From Hydrogenoanaerobacterium saccharovorans (GTDB lineage: Bacteria; Bacillota; Clostridia; Oscillospirales; Ruminococcaceae): DNA of 64,000 nt. A program made the position numbers and the translations under genes. Positions within the stretch are counted from its first letter, which is position 1. Each line of letters begins with the position of its first letter. Of this stretch, positions 42,427 through 50,920 are shown piece by piece. The DNA is taken from contig NZ_RKRD01000001.1 of assembly GCF_003814745.1 (NCBI RefSeq), positions 930,001 through 994,000 on the forward strand, in the 5' to 3' direction. Under the pieces are notes generated by a model that was not told the origin of the DNA, searched no databases, and saw nothing but the letters and a program-made list of their open reading frames with translations.

Positions 42427-44760
42427 ATGAAAGCAGGAACACAAAGGATTGGGACGAGCTTTGGCAGTCGGCTCAAACAGGCGCTTGCAGCAAAAAGCAG
42501 CTGGATTGAAAACGGCATTTGTGCAGCGGTGGCATTTGTTATGGCAAACGCTTTTCTGTTTAATACAATGGCTCCATTCGGGGTTAGCTTTGCCGCATCG
42601 GTAAAACGCGAAAATTCTCTTGCGGCAGCGGCGGGGGCTATACTTGGCTACACCTTCTCTTACAACCCTACATCTAATATAAAATACATAATTGCTGTTG
42701 TGCTTATGGTAGCGGCAAGCTGGGTGATATCAGACACCCGCTTGTCAAAATACAGGGGCTTTGCAGTACCAATTGTTGCGCTGATTTCGGTTTTAATTGC
42801 CGATTTGGCGGTGTTTTCACTGGGTGGTTTAACTTTATATGATGCTGTTTTAAGTGCATCGGAGGCTTCTCTTGCTGCAGGCACCACCTTTTTTATGATG
42901 CGCAGCCTTACGGTTGCCGAACATCGTGAAAATTTGCTCTGCCTTAACAACTCAGATATTTCATGCCTTATTATCACCTTTGCCATTGCTATGATGGCAC
43001 TTGGCTCTTTTTTAATAGCAGGGCTTTCCGTTGGCAGAATTGTAGCGGTTGTCATCATTTTAATGTGTGCCAAATACGGGCATGAGGCAGCAGGTGCGGT
43101 TGCAGGTGTTACAGCGGGTGCAGCAATGGGGTTGTTGGGCAGCAGCTTTACTTATTTGGCTGCGGCTTACGGCTTTGGCGGCTTGGTAGCAGGTATGTTT
43201 GCAAACTTTGGCAGCTTTGGTTGTGCTGTTATTTTTGTTATTGTAAACGGGATTGTATCGCTGGTGTTGGGCGGACAATTTGAAGTTATGAACTCGATGT
43301 ACGAAGTGTTTGCAGCAAGTGTGCTGTTTGTGGTGATTCCCACCTCATGGACGGACAAGCTGATGTTGGCACGGCGCAGCAAAACCGAGGCAGTAACACA
43401 GACGGCAAAGGATATTATGCTGAGCAAGCTGCATTTTGCGTCACAGGCATTATCTGATATTTCGACAACCACGCAACAGGTTTCGGGCAAGTTGATGACG
43501 ATGCAGAGCGTTGACATTGGCACTGTATACAGTAAAAGTGTGGATAGTGCCTGCCGCCGCTGTAAACAAAGAGGCGAATGCTGGGGCGGAGATTTTTCTG
43601 CAAGTATGGATAGCATGAACCATTTTGGCGGAGTACTGAAGCGCAAAGGCAAAATTACCGAGCAAGATTTTACCGGCAGGCTTGCCGAAATGTGCGTTCG
43701 TAAACCTGAAATGGTGCTTGCGGTGAATGCCGAGTACAGTTTGTTTGCACAGCGTCAGGGCAGCCGCCAAAAAGTATCGCAGATACGCGGTGTGGTCACC
43801 GACCAGTTTGAGGGTATGTCCATGATGCTCGGCTCTCTCGCAACAGAGTTGTCTGAAATTTACGAGATAGACAACCGCAAAAATCGCTGTATTGTAGATA
43901 TGTTTATGCGCTATAAAACAGAGCTTTCCGCTGCATCCAGCTACGAAGATAAATTCGGCAGGCTGTATGTAGAGGTGACCTTACCGTCTTTTAAGCTTGC
44001 AAGGCTGCCTGTGGCAGAAATCACCGCCGAGCTTTCAGATTTATGCGAAACTACTTTTGACTTGCCTGCGATACAAGAGGCAGAAGGCACCGCGAAACTG
44101 ATGTTTGCCGAAAAGGCAAATTTAAGTGCAGAGTTCGGCAGGGCGCAAATTCCGTACGGCAACAGCAAATTGTGCGGAGATTGCTGCGACTTCTTTCTTG
44201 ATAACCGCGGGCGCGCGCATATGATAGTGAGCGACGGTATGGGCAGCGGAGGCAAGGCTGCCATTGATGCTGCAATGACCGTAAGCTTGCTTACAAAACT
44301 GATCAATGCGGGATTCGAGTTTGATGCTGCGCTCAAGATGGTAAACTCAGCGCTGCTGGTTAAATCCAATGAAGAATCGCTTTCCACTATCGACCTTGCC
44401 TGTGTGGACCTCTATACCGGCAAAGCTGAATTCCTCAAAGCGGGTGCCGCACCCACCTTTGTTTTGCGTTCCGGTACGGTTGGCAAGGTAGAATCTATGT
44501 CTATGCCGGCAGGCATTTTGCGCGGGGTGGAGTTTGAAAAATCAACGATGACACTGCGCGAGGGTGATATCATCGTGATGATTTCAGACGGCGTAATTTT
44601 AACGGGTATCGACTGGATGTACCCGCAGATTAAGCTGAGTAAATCACTTTCGGCACAGGAATTAGCGCAGGAAATTGCAAACACAGCCAAGGTTCGTCGT
44701 GTTGACAACCACGATGATGATATTACCGTTGCGGTGATGAAGCTGAGTAAAGGGGTATAA
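42427..44760 (+). CDS. spoIIE: Stage II sporulation protein E
   Basis: Membrane PP2C phosphatase that dephosphorylates SpoIIAA in the forespore, releasing sigma-F. The 777 residues have a multi-helix membrane domain (about 30-320), a central region with Cys pairs (CRRCKQRGECW near 380), and a PP2C-type domain from about 575 with metal-binding Asp in the segments CDFFLDNRG, VSDGMGSGG and ISDGVI. I start at ATG 42427 (CAGGAG is 8-14 bases upstream) rather than at GTG 42418. It confirms that the organism sporulates. It is a single-gene unit with a terminator, divergent from gltX. Confidence 0.95.
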   Translation: MKAGTQRIGTSFGSRLKQALAAKSSWIENGICAAVAFVMANAFLFNTMAPFGVSFAASVKRENSLAAAAGAILGYTFSYNPTSNIKYIIAVVLMVAASWVISDTRLSKYRGFAVPIVALISVLIADLAVFSLGGLTLYDAVLSASEASLAAGTTFFMMRSLTVAEHRENLLCLNNSDISCLIITFAIAMMALGSFLIAGLSVGRIVAVVIILMCAKYGHEAAGAVAGVTAGAAMGLLGSSFTYLAAAYGFGGLVAGMFANFGSFGCAVIFVIVNGIVSLVLGGQFEVMNSMYEVFAASVLFVVIPTSWTDKLMLARRSKTEAVTQTAKDIMLSKLHFASQALSDISTTTQQVSGKLMTMQSVDIGTVYSKSVDSACRRCKQRGECWGGDFSASMDSMNHFGGVLKRKGKITEQDFTGRLAEMCVRKPEMVLAVNAEYSLFAQRQGSRQKVSQIRGVVTDQFEGMSMMLGSLATELSEIYEIDNRKNRCIVDMFMRYKTELSAASSYEDKFGRLYVEVTLPSFKLARLPVAEITAELSDLCETTFDLPAIQEAEGTAKLMFAEKANLSAEFGRAQIPYGNSKLCGDCCDFFLDNRGRAHMIVSDGMGSGGKAAIDAAMTVSLLTKLINAGFEFDAALKMVNSALLVKSNEESLSTIDLACVDLYTGKAEFLKAGAAPTFVLRSGTVGKVESMSMPAGILRGVEFEKSTMTLREGDIIVMISDGVILTGIDWMYPQIKLSKSLSAQELAQEIANTAKVRRVDNHDDDITVAVMKLSKGV

Positions 44761-44798
44761 TACCAAGTAACCTTTCGCAATATTCATAGAATAATTTT

Positions 44799-44837
44799 AA
44801 GCGACAGATAGCGAGCTTGCCGTCTGTCGCTTTTGCT
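44799..44837 (+). terminator. Intrinsic terminator after spoIIE
   Basis: AAGCGACAGA pairs with TCTGTCGCTT around 14 bases, followed by a short T run. Confidence 0.65.
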
Positions 44838-44900
44838 ATTTGAACCAACAATTGTATTGTGATAATATAAATGGGAAGCAAATAGATAGGGTGTGGTATT

Positions 44901-45014
44901 GTGGTTGCAGAATATGCAAAAGAAGCGGACATTGATAGCTGGATGAATCTTTTAGATTGTGTTAAAGAGAGCTTCCCGGGGTTGAATATAACAGAATACA
45001 AAAAAGTGATATAA
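44901..45014 (+). pseudogene. Remnant of a GNAT acetyltransferase (N-terminal part)
   Basis: A 37-residue frame from GTG 44901 reads VVAEYAKEADIDSWMNLLD, then VKESFPGLN and TEYKKVI before a stop. This is the usual opening of clostridial GNAT acetyltransferases, which continue for a further 120 residues or so. The acetyl-CoA-binding part is missing, so it is a truncated relic. A weak GATAGGG site precedes it. Confidence 0.55.
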
Positions 45015-45049
45015 TCTTATTAAATTTGTTATATGGGGGTGAGTGCAAT

Positions 45050-45484
45050 ATGCACCAAGCTACAAAACCAAATGTAACATTGCCTTTTAGCCTGCACGAT
45101 GCAAAGGTTACATCGATGATATGCAATTCTGCAACGGCAGGCAATATAGATGGCACAGTGTCTTTTATCTTTGATAATGGCTATTGCAAAATAGAAGGAA
45201 ACAGTGCCGAGCAAACAGGAAAAGCGTCAGTCACTATATCCGGAATTGATTTTGATTTTAGTCATGTCTACTACTGTAATAAAAACAAAAGGCAAGAGGT
45301 TACATTCCCGCAACTTGCAAGCGATATTGATAAAAATGGATTGGAGATAGTTCAAGAAGCTTACGGCTATAATTTCACCAAATGGAGTGGTTTCATGTTC
45401 AAAGAAAAGAATATATACGAGATAGAAATAGAAATTTATCATTTTAACGAAACGCTATACAAGTGGAGTGATAGGTTAAAATGA
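45050..45484 (+). CDS. Hypothetical protein, unknown function
   Basis: A 144-residue soluble protein with no signal peptide or transmembrane segment. Composition is rich in Ser, Thr and aromatic residues with alternating beta pattern, e.g. VSFIFDNGYCKIEG and IEIEIYHFNETLYKW. The N-terminal residues SLHDAKVTSM recall immunity-like or DUF-type small proteins, which I do not claim. I start at ATG 45050, since GGGGGTGAG lies 6 to 14 bases upstream; the in-frame ATG 45026 is not preceded by a site. It lies between a GNAT remnant and a zinc-ribbon remnant. Confidence 0.6.
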   Translation: MHQATKPNVTLPFSLHDAKVTSMICNSATAGNIDGTVSFIFDNGYCKIEGNSAEQTGKASVTISGIDFDFSHVYYCNKNKRQEVTFPQLASDIDKNGLEIVQEAYGYNFTKWSGFMFKEKNIYEIEIEIYHFNETLYKWSDRLK

Positions 45485-45563
45485 GGAAAGACAAAGGCTG
45501 GATTGTCCGTTTTGTGGCAGAGAGATGGAATTAGGTACTTTAGATACAATAGGACGTATCTAA
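45483..45563 (+). pseudogene. Zinc-ribbon remnant
   Basis: A frame without start reads EERQRLDCPFCGREMELG and then TLDTIGRI before a stop. The CPFCGREME motif is the opening of small zinc-binding proteins of the CPYCGKEME type. No second CxxC pair is left, so it is a truncated relic overlapping the end of the preceding gene by two bases. Confidence 0.4.
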
Positions 45564-45572
45564 ACAAAAGAA

Positions 45573-45600
45573 AGGGTATCATCAAAAATGATGATACCCT
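45573..45600 (-). terminator. Intrinsic terminator of the flippase gene
   Basis: AGGGTATCATC pairs perfectly with GATGATACCCT around AAAAAT. The minus-strand tail is TTCTTTTG, and it lies 31 bases after the stop of the SpoVB-type gene. Confidence 0.65.
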
Positions 45601-45630
45601 AAGTGCTTTTTTATCTTTTCACCATATCTG

Positions 45631-47163
45631 CTATTTAAAAATAGATACGCCCCACTCAATATCTTCGCGTGTAATACAGCACGAAAGGCACAAGAAAAGC
45701 AGATAAACAATAAGAGCTACTGCAATATGCGAACAAACCTCGCTGACGGGTGACGAAAACGCCACGCCCAACAATCGAAAAATCAGCTTTGATGCAGCAG
45801 CACTGCCGACGATGCCAAAAATCGGTTTTATTACACTTGCCCATAAATTAAAACGGAACTGCGTGATAGAAACCAAGCGGTTGGTACTGAGTAAAGCATT
45901 GAGCAGTTCGGTGAAAAAAATAGCGCAGATGTAACCTGCAAGTGCAAACTTCGGCACTAAAAAGTAGACGAGCACCACACTGCACGAAGCATCAATAATA
46001 TTGTACCGCATAGAGCTTACCTGTTCGCCCAGCCCTTTCAGCATGCCATCTACAGCGGTATCCAAATACATCACGGGGATAAGCGGGGCAAGAATACAGA
46101 TATATTTTGCGGTATCGTAGTTTTTGTAGATAGCCACGGCAAGTTCGTTTGCATAGCAGAACATTACCCCCGCTACGCCGATAGAAAAAAGCAGTGTAAC
46201 CTGAAATACACGCCCTACTATGTAATTAATACGCACCTCATGGCACTGGGCGCGGCATTCAGCAAGTTCCGGAACCAACAATCCTGCAAGCGCCTGTAAA
46301 AAGGCGGAAGGGAACAGGATAACAGGCAATACCATACCTTGCAGTAACCCGTAAGAAGCCAGAGCAGATTCGGCAGATGCGCCGGATTTTTTTAGTCCGC
46401 GCGGTATCAAAAGATGCTCGATGGTGATAAGCCCCGAGCGGGCGTACGCACTAAACGCAACAGGCAGCGAGATGCCAAGTAAGCGTTTGGTTAAACCTCC
46501 AACGGGCTGCTTGTTGGTTTTATAACGCCTTGTGTCGTATAAATAAAGAAGAAACGAGTAAAAGAACGAGCAGAACTCTGCGATACTGCTTCCTCCCACA
46601 ATGGCAAGGCAGGCAAATTCCAAACCACGCGGCATAAAGGCGGTAAGCCCCATAATCGTGAGGGTGATGCGTATCAGCTGTTCAAATACTTGTGCAGATG
46701 CGCTTTTATAAACCCGCCGCACCGCGGTAAAATATCCGCTGATGGCAGAAGACATTGAAATAAACGGCAAACTTACCGCAAGAAGTTTGAGTGAAGGAAT
46801 CGTACGTTCGTCAGAAAGCCAAGTAGTCCCCACTGTTTCTGCATTGGCAAAAAGTACGATAGCTGTAGCAGTACCGAAAATAATGCTGTACGCAAGGCAA
46901 CGGTGCATTGCTTTTTTTGCGCCCGATGGATTGTTTCTTCCCAGTTCTTCGGCAACCAATCGGGTAGATGCGAGATTTACACCGGAGGTGGCGAGTGTAA
47001 CAGCCAGTACATACACAGACATAATCAACTGATAAAGCCCTATCCCTGCTGCACCAATTTTATTGGACAGGTAAACGCCGAAAGAAACGCCAACCGTTCT
47101 CATCAGCAGAGAAGTTACCGTCAGTAGCACCGCGTTGATGACAAAGGCTTTAATTTTTTTCAT
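45631..47163 (-). CDS. SpoVB-type polysaccharide/lipid flippase (MOP family)
   Basis: A 510-residue membrane protein with about 14 hydrophobic segments. The start KKIKAFVINAVLLTVTSLLMRTVGVSF fits the SpoVB/MurJ group of the MOP superfamily, which flips lipid-linked saccharides for spore cortex or peptidoglycan. A central SARSGLITIEHLLIPRGLKKSGAS-like region (ARSGLITIEHLLIPRGL) and the conserved KMDT-like ends agree with stage V sporulation protein B. The ATG at 47163 has no strong ribosome site that I see. It is monocistronic. Confidence 0.84.
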   Translation of the reverse strand: MKKIKAFVINAVLLTVTSLLMRTVGVSFGVYLSNKIGAAGIGLYQLIMSVYVLAVTLATSGVNLASTRLVAEELGRNNPSGAKKAMHRCLAYSIIFGTATAIVLFANAETVGTTWLSDERTIPSLKLLAVSLPFISMSSAISGYFTAVRRVYKSASAQVFEQLIRITLTIMGLTAFMPRGLEFACLAIVGGSSIAEFCSFFYSFLLYLYDTRRYKTNKQPVGGLTKRLLGISLPVAFSAYARSGLITIEHLLIPRGLKKSGASAESALASYGLLQGMVLPVILFPSAFLQALAGLLVPELAECRAQCHEVRINYIVGRVFQVTLLFSIGVAGVMFCYANELAVAIYKNYDTAKYICILAPLIPVMYLDTAVDGMLKGLGEQVSSMRYNIIDASCSVVLVYFLVPKFALAGYICAIFFTELLNALLSTNRLVSITQFRFNLWASVIKPIFGIVGSAAASKLIFRLLGVAFSSPVSEVCSHIAVALIVYLLFLCLSCCITREDIEWGVSIFK

Positions 47164-47302
47164 TCACTTACTCACCGCACTCATAAATAGTATCAAACAA
47201 TCTATATGCGGGGGCAGTGTGGAGAAATGCGTGTTGTCAAACTGGCGGTTCTTTTTTGCAATGTGATATATCTATCTTGCAATACTTCAAATACGCAACA
47301 AA

Positions 47303-47337
47303 AAAGAGTCACTCGCGTTTAGCAAGTGACTCTTTTT
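47303..47337 (-). terminator. Intrinsic terminator of fba
   Basis: AAAAGAGTCACT pairs with AGTGACTCTTTT around 11 bases, with A and T runs on both sides, 12 bases after the fba stop. Confidence 0.85.
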
Positions 47338-47349
47338 GAAATGGTTTTA

Positions 47350-48213
47350 TTAAGCTTTATTTACAGAACCAAACATTTCCATCTTTTCTTTTACAGAAGC
47401 TGCGATTGCAGCAGCACCGGGAGCAAGCAGTTTGCGGGGGTCGAACCCTTTGCCCTGCAGGTCTTTACCGGCTTCGATGTATTTGCGGGTGGCTTCAGCA
47501 AATACCAGCTGACATTCGGTGTTTACGTTAATTTTCGAAACGCCGAGGCTGATTGCTTTTTGAATCATCTCATCGGGGATACCGGTACCGCCGTGCAGTA
47601 CCAAAGGCATACCGTTGGTAGCATCCTGAATTTTAGCAAGAACCTCAAAGTTCAAACCTTTCCAGTTCTCGGGGTATTTGCCATGAATGTTACCGATACC
47701 TGCAGCAAGCATGGTAACGCCCAAATCGGCAATCATTTTGCACTCTGCAGGGTCAGCAACTTCGCCGGCACCAACAACGCCGTCTTCTTCGCCGCCGATA
47801 GAACCAACCTCTGCCTCTAACGAAATGCCTTTTTCATTGGCAAGAGCAGCAAGCTCTTTTGTTTTCTCAATGTTTTCTTCAATGCTGTAGTGAGAACCAT
47901 CGAACATAATAGAAGAAAAACCTGCCTCGATGCAAGCCTTTGCACCCTCGTAAGAGCCGTGGTCCAAATGCAAAGCAACAGGCACTGTAATACCCATGCT
48001 CTCTACCATTGCTTTTACCATAGCGGCAACGGTTTTAAAACCGGTCATATATTTTCCTGCACCCTCAGATACACCGAGGATAATTGGGGAATTGCACTCC
48101 TGTGCAGCCTGTAAAGCCGCTTTTGTCCACTCAAGGTTGTTGATGTTGAACTGACCAACAGCATAATGGCCTTCGCGGGCTTTGGTAAGCATTTCTTTTG
48201 CAGATACTAACAT
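47350..48213 (-). CDS. fba: Class II fructose-bisphosphate aldolase
   Basis: Zinc enzyme that cleaves fructose 1,6-bisphosphate into two triose phosphates. The 287 residues show the catalytic Asp and zinc His in LHLDHG (near 82-87), NIHGKYPENW (near 180) and LHGGTGIP (near 208-215). I start at ATG 48213 since GTGGGAGG lies about 8 bases upstream; the in-frame ATG 48258 adds 15 residues foreign to the family. One-gene unit with a terminator. Confidence 0.95.
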   Translation of the reverse strand: MLVSAKEMLTKAREGHYAVGQFNINNLEWTKAALQAAQECNSPIILGVSEGAGKYMTGFKTVAAMVKAMVESMGITVPVALHLDHGSYEGAKACIEAGFSSIMFDGSHYSIEENIEKTKELAALANEKGISLEAEVGSIGGEEDGVVGAGEVADPAECKMIADLGVTMLAAGIGNIHGKYPENWKGLNFEVLAKIQDATNGMPLVLHGGTGIPDEMIQKAISLGVSKINVNTECQLVFAEATRKYIEAGKDLQGKGFDPRKLLAPGAAAIAASVKEKMEMFGSVNKA

Positions 48214-48385
48214 AAAATAAACCTCCCACAAACTTTTTACATCTGTAATAAATACCAACGTTTTACCAAGTATTTATTATAGATTATTTAAGCGCAAAAA
48301 GCAAACTGCGTTTTAGATAAATTATGCAGCTGCTTTGCCGTTAAATTTATGACAAAGTCAAGAATACGATGTGTTTATAAAAAAT

Positions 48386-49219
48386 TTACATTTTTTCGGG
48401 GAATGCATCCGGACACATGCGAGCATAATGAAAAATGTATTGTTGCGCAATGCCGGCATTTTCTTTCGCGCATTGAGGCAACCCGTTGGGGAACAGATAC
48501 TTCATCGCCCGTTTCATCCACACATCCATCGGGAAACATTCCATTCTTGCAAAACCGTAAAGCAGGGCACATTCTGCCACCTTTGGCCCTACTCCGTGTA
48601 TTTTTTGCAGTGCTGCACGGGCGTCATCCAACGGCATAGTTTTTATGTCTGCAAGTACAACCTCACCGGTACTTACTTTACGCGCTGCATCCAATATGTA
48701 TTTGGCGCGAAACCCGCTGCGCAGCGGGGCAAGGTCTTCTTCACTGAGAACAGCCAAACGTTCAGGGGCAGGGAATGAGTAAACACCGTTGGTGATTTCG
48801 TCGCCAAAACACTCGCAAAGCCGTGCTACAATGCCTTTGATGCGTGCCAAATGGTTATTTTGGCTGATGATAAAAGAACACAGTGTTTCCCACGGGTGCT
48901 GGCGCAGAACTCGGATACCGGGTGCAAATTCAGCGGCTTTGGCAAGCGTTTTGTCTTTGCATAGCTTTGTTCTGATATTCGCATAGTTGGTGGCAAGGTC
49001 AAAATAATCCCGCCAAAAATCTTCTTCGCCGTCTGCTATTCCTTGCAGCAGTATTCCATAATCATCCTGCGAAACACAGCAAAACCTACCTTCCACTACG
49101 CCCTCAAACCAGCCGCTTTCGGTTTGGTTCCAACGAAAGCACTGCCCGCAGTTTAGTGTATCGGCAAGAGAAAAACCCTCTTCGACCGGGATGGCAAGCC
49201 TGCAAATTGTACTGTTCAA
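48386..49219 (-). CDS. 8-oxoguanine DNA glycosylase (Ogg-type)
   Basis: A base-excision glycosylase/AP lyase of the HhH-GPD class. In 277 residues it shows an N-terminal OGG_N beta part (FSLADTLNCGQCFRW near 16-30), the QNN base-pocket motif (about 120), and the helix-hairpin-helix with the catalytic lysine, IHGVGPKVAEC, followed by the catalytic Asp in FPMDVWM. This matches eukaryote-like Ogg1 found in clostridia rather than MutM. The start is TTG 49219, behind CAGGAGGG. Monocistronic. Confidence 0.92.
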   Translation of the reverse strand: MNSTICRLAIPVEEGFSLADTLNCGQCFRWNQTESGWFEGVVEGRFCCVSQDDYGILLQGIADGEEDFWRDYFDLATNYANIRTKLCKDKTLAKAAEFAPGIRVLRQHPWETLCSFIISQNNHLARIKGIVARLCECFGDEITNGVYSFPAPERLAVLSEEDLAPLRSGFRAKYILDAARKVSTGEVVLADIKTMPLDDARAALQKIHGVGPKVAECALLYGFARMECFPMDVWMKRAMKYLFPNGLPQCAKENAGIAQQYIFHYARMCPDAFPEKM

Positions 49220-49724
49220 ATTGAGCCCTCCTGCTTAAAATCGTGCAACCAGTATAGCAGATGGGCGGGGCGGTTTGCAAGCGGAGAATATACCCGCTAA
49301 AGGACAAGCAACTGTAAAGTGATGATTACTATTTGTAGCCTTACGAATAAACTTTCAACAGAAATGAATATTTTTTTAATAAAATAAAAACAGCTGTTCA
49401 TAAGGCTGTTTTGCGAATCTTTCCACACTTTCAACAGAGTTTTCCACAGCTTTTAGTAGGGATAATGTGGAAACGAATAATACTGATAGTATATACATAG
49501 CAGAAAATGGCTTGTTTCTCGCCTTTATCGGTATGTATATTTTTAAAAATCTATGTATATACAGTAAAATAAGGGTAAAAACCTACCGTTTGTTACTGTT
49601 TAGTTACAAATATGAATGAAACTTCATTGTATGGGAATAATTTACTTATCTACAATTTGTAATAGAAGATTAACAATAATAGTCAAATTAAAAATTTGGA
49701 ATAGTGGGAAAGGTGGTTTTATAA
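49220..49724. other. Gene-free gap of about 500 bases
   Basis: No coding frame of interest is visible. Three TTTCCACA-like sequences occur within 55 bases: 49420-49427, 49441-49448 (as TTTTCCACA, from 49440) and, reversed, 49466-49473. They resemble but do not match the DnaA box TTATCCACA. The rest is AT-rich with direct A/T tracts and an upstream region for the gene at 49725. Confidence 0.4.
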
Positions 49725-49988
49725 ATGCTCAGAGGAGTAAACAAAAAAATTATTGAGGTTGTTGATACACAAAGTGACTATTTTGAGAGAGCAATTTTAT
49801 TCGTAAAAGATCGAAAATTGGATGAAAATGAGAGCGAAATAAAGCGTAATGCGGATGAGTTTATGAAAAGTGCGGGCTCACTTAAACTTCGTCGAATTTT
49901 GTATCATATCCCAATTATGGAGGTTATTAAACTGCTTTCTGCTGCATGTGTCGGTGCAGCAATTGTACTCATCTTAACCTTGCTGTAA
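49725..49988 (+). CDS. Small protein with C-terminal membrane anchor, unknown
   Basis: An 87-residue product. The first 60 residues are charged and helical (NKKIIEVVDTQSDYFERAI, then LKLRRILYHIPI); residues 64-86 are a hydrophobic helix, giving a tail-anchored topology. It begins ATG at 49725 with AAAGGTGG 8 bases upstream. I do not recognise a family, but the ribosome site and composition support a real gene. It lies 120 bases ahead of rlmB with no terminator in between, so co-transcription is possible. Confidence 0.65.
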   Translation: MLRGVNKKIIEVVDTQSDYFERAILFVKDRKLDENESEIKRNADEFMKSAGSLKLRRILYHIPIMEVIKLLSAACVGAAIVLILTLL

Positions 49989-50107
49989 AAATTTGCTCTT
50001 TTATTGTTTCATCATGTCATATTTTATGGTATAATTTGATATTAGATATGCACACGTGTACAGCAACTCTTTAAACAGTATGTACTCAAACAGCGAAAGG
50101 AAACTGC

Positions 50108-50872
50108 ATGATGAATGAAAATAGAATCGACGATAAAACAACCGATTTGATTTACGGCAGAAACTCTGTGATAGAAGCCTTAAAGTCGGATCAAAGCATT
50201 GATAAAGTATATATAGGCACCGCTGACAGTAAAGGCAGCATCGGCAAAATTATCGGTATGGCAAAAGACCGCGGCATCCCTGTAAAAGATGTAACCGGGC
50301 AAAAGCTTGACGCTATGTGCGGCAGCACAAATCATCAGGGCGTAGCGGCTACCATTTCAGCGGTGGAGTACAGCTCGATTGAAGATATTTATCAAAAGGC
50401 AGAAGAAAAGGGTGAGCCGCTGTTTGTCATCATTGCAGATGAAATAGAAGACCCACATAATCTCGGTGCACTCATCCGTACCGCAGAATGCAGCGGTGCT
50501 CACGGCGTTATAATCCCTAAACGCCGCAGTGCAGGGCTTTCGCCCACTGTGTTTAAAGCCTCGGCGGGTGCAGCAAACTACACACCAATTGTGCGTGTAC
50601 CCAACCTTGTGGCTGCAATTGATGAGCTTAAAGAGCGTGGTGTGTGGATATACTGTGCTGATATGGACGGACAAAACTGGTGTAAAGTAGATTATTCGGG
50701 CGCAGTGGGTTTGGTTATAGGCAGCGAAGGCAATGGTGTCGGCAGGCTTATTAAAGAAAAATGCGATTTTACCGTTTCACTGCCCATGCTTGGGCAGATT
50801 AATTCACTTAACGCATCGGTTGCGGGCGGCATCATAATGTACGAAATTGCCCGCCAAAGAATGAAACTGTAG
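50108..50872 (+). CDS. rlmB: 23S rRNA (guanosine-2'-O-)-methyltransferase RlmB (TrmH/SpoU family)
   Basis: SPOUT methyltransferase that modifies G2251 of 23S rRNA in Escherichia coli. The 254 residues have the N-terminal substrate-binding part (IYGRNSVIEAL, NHQGVAA) and the trefoil-knot motifs: ADEIEDPHNLGALIRTAE, GSEGNGVGRL and the SLNASVAGGI C-terminal motif. The 50108 ATG is followed directly by another at 50111; either may be used, with GAAAGGAA upstream. It is the first gene of a unit that probably continues into the large protein at 50921. Confidence 0.93.
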   Translation: MMNENRIDDKTTDLIYGRNSVIEALKSDQSIDKVYIGTADSKGSIGKIIGMAKDRGIPVKDVTGQKLDAMCGSTNHQGVAATISAVEYSSIEDIYQKAEEKGEPLFVIIADEIEDPHNLGALIRTAECSGAHGVIIPKRRSAGLSPTVFKASAGAANYTPIVRVPNLVAAIDELKERGVWIYCADMDGQNWCKVDYSGAVGLVIGSEGNGVGRLIKEKCDFTVSLPMLGQINSLNASVAGGIIMYEIARQRMKL

Positions 50873-50920
50873 CAAACAGACTGAAGATGCCTTTCGTAAT
50901 ACAGGGGAGGTTGGATCAAC

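Noticed and set aside
45503..45706. A 67-residue frame after the unknown gene
   Set aside because: It crosses the terminator hairpin of the convergent flippase gene and has no ribosome site.
49501..49724. AT-rich region before the gene at 49725 as a possible replication origin
   Set aside because: No dnaA or dnaN gene is near and the box matches are too weak to call an origin.
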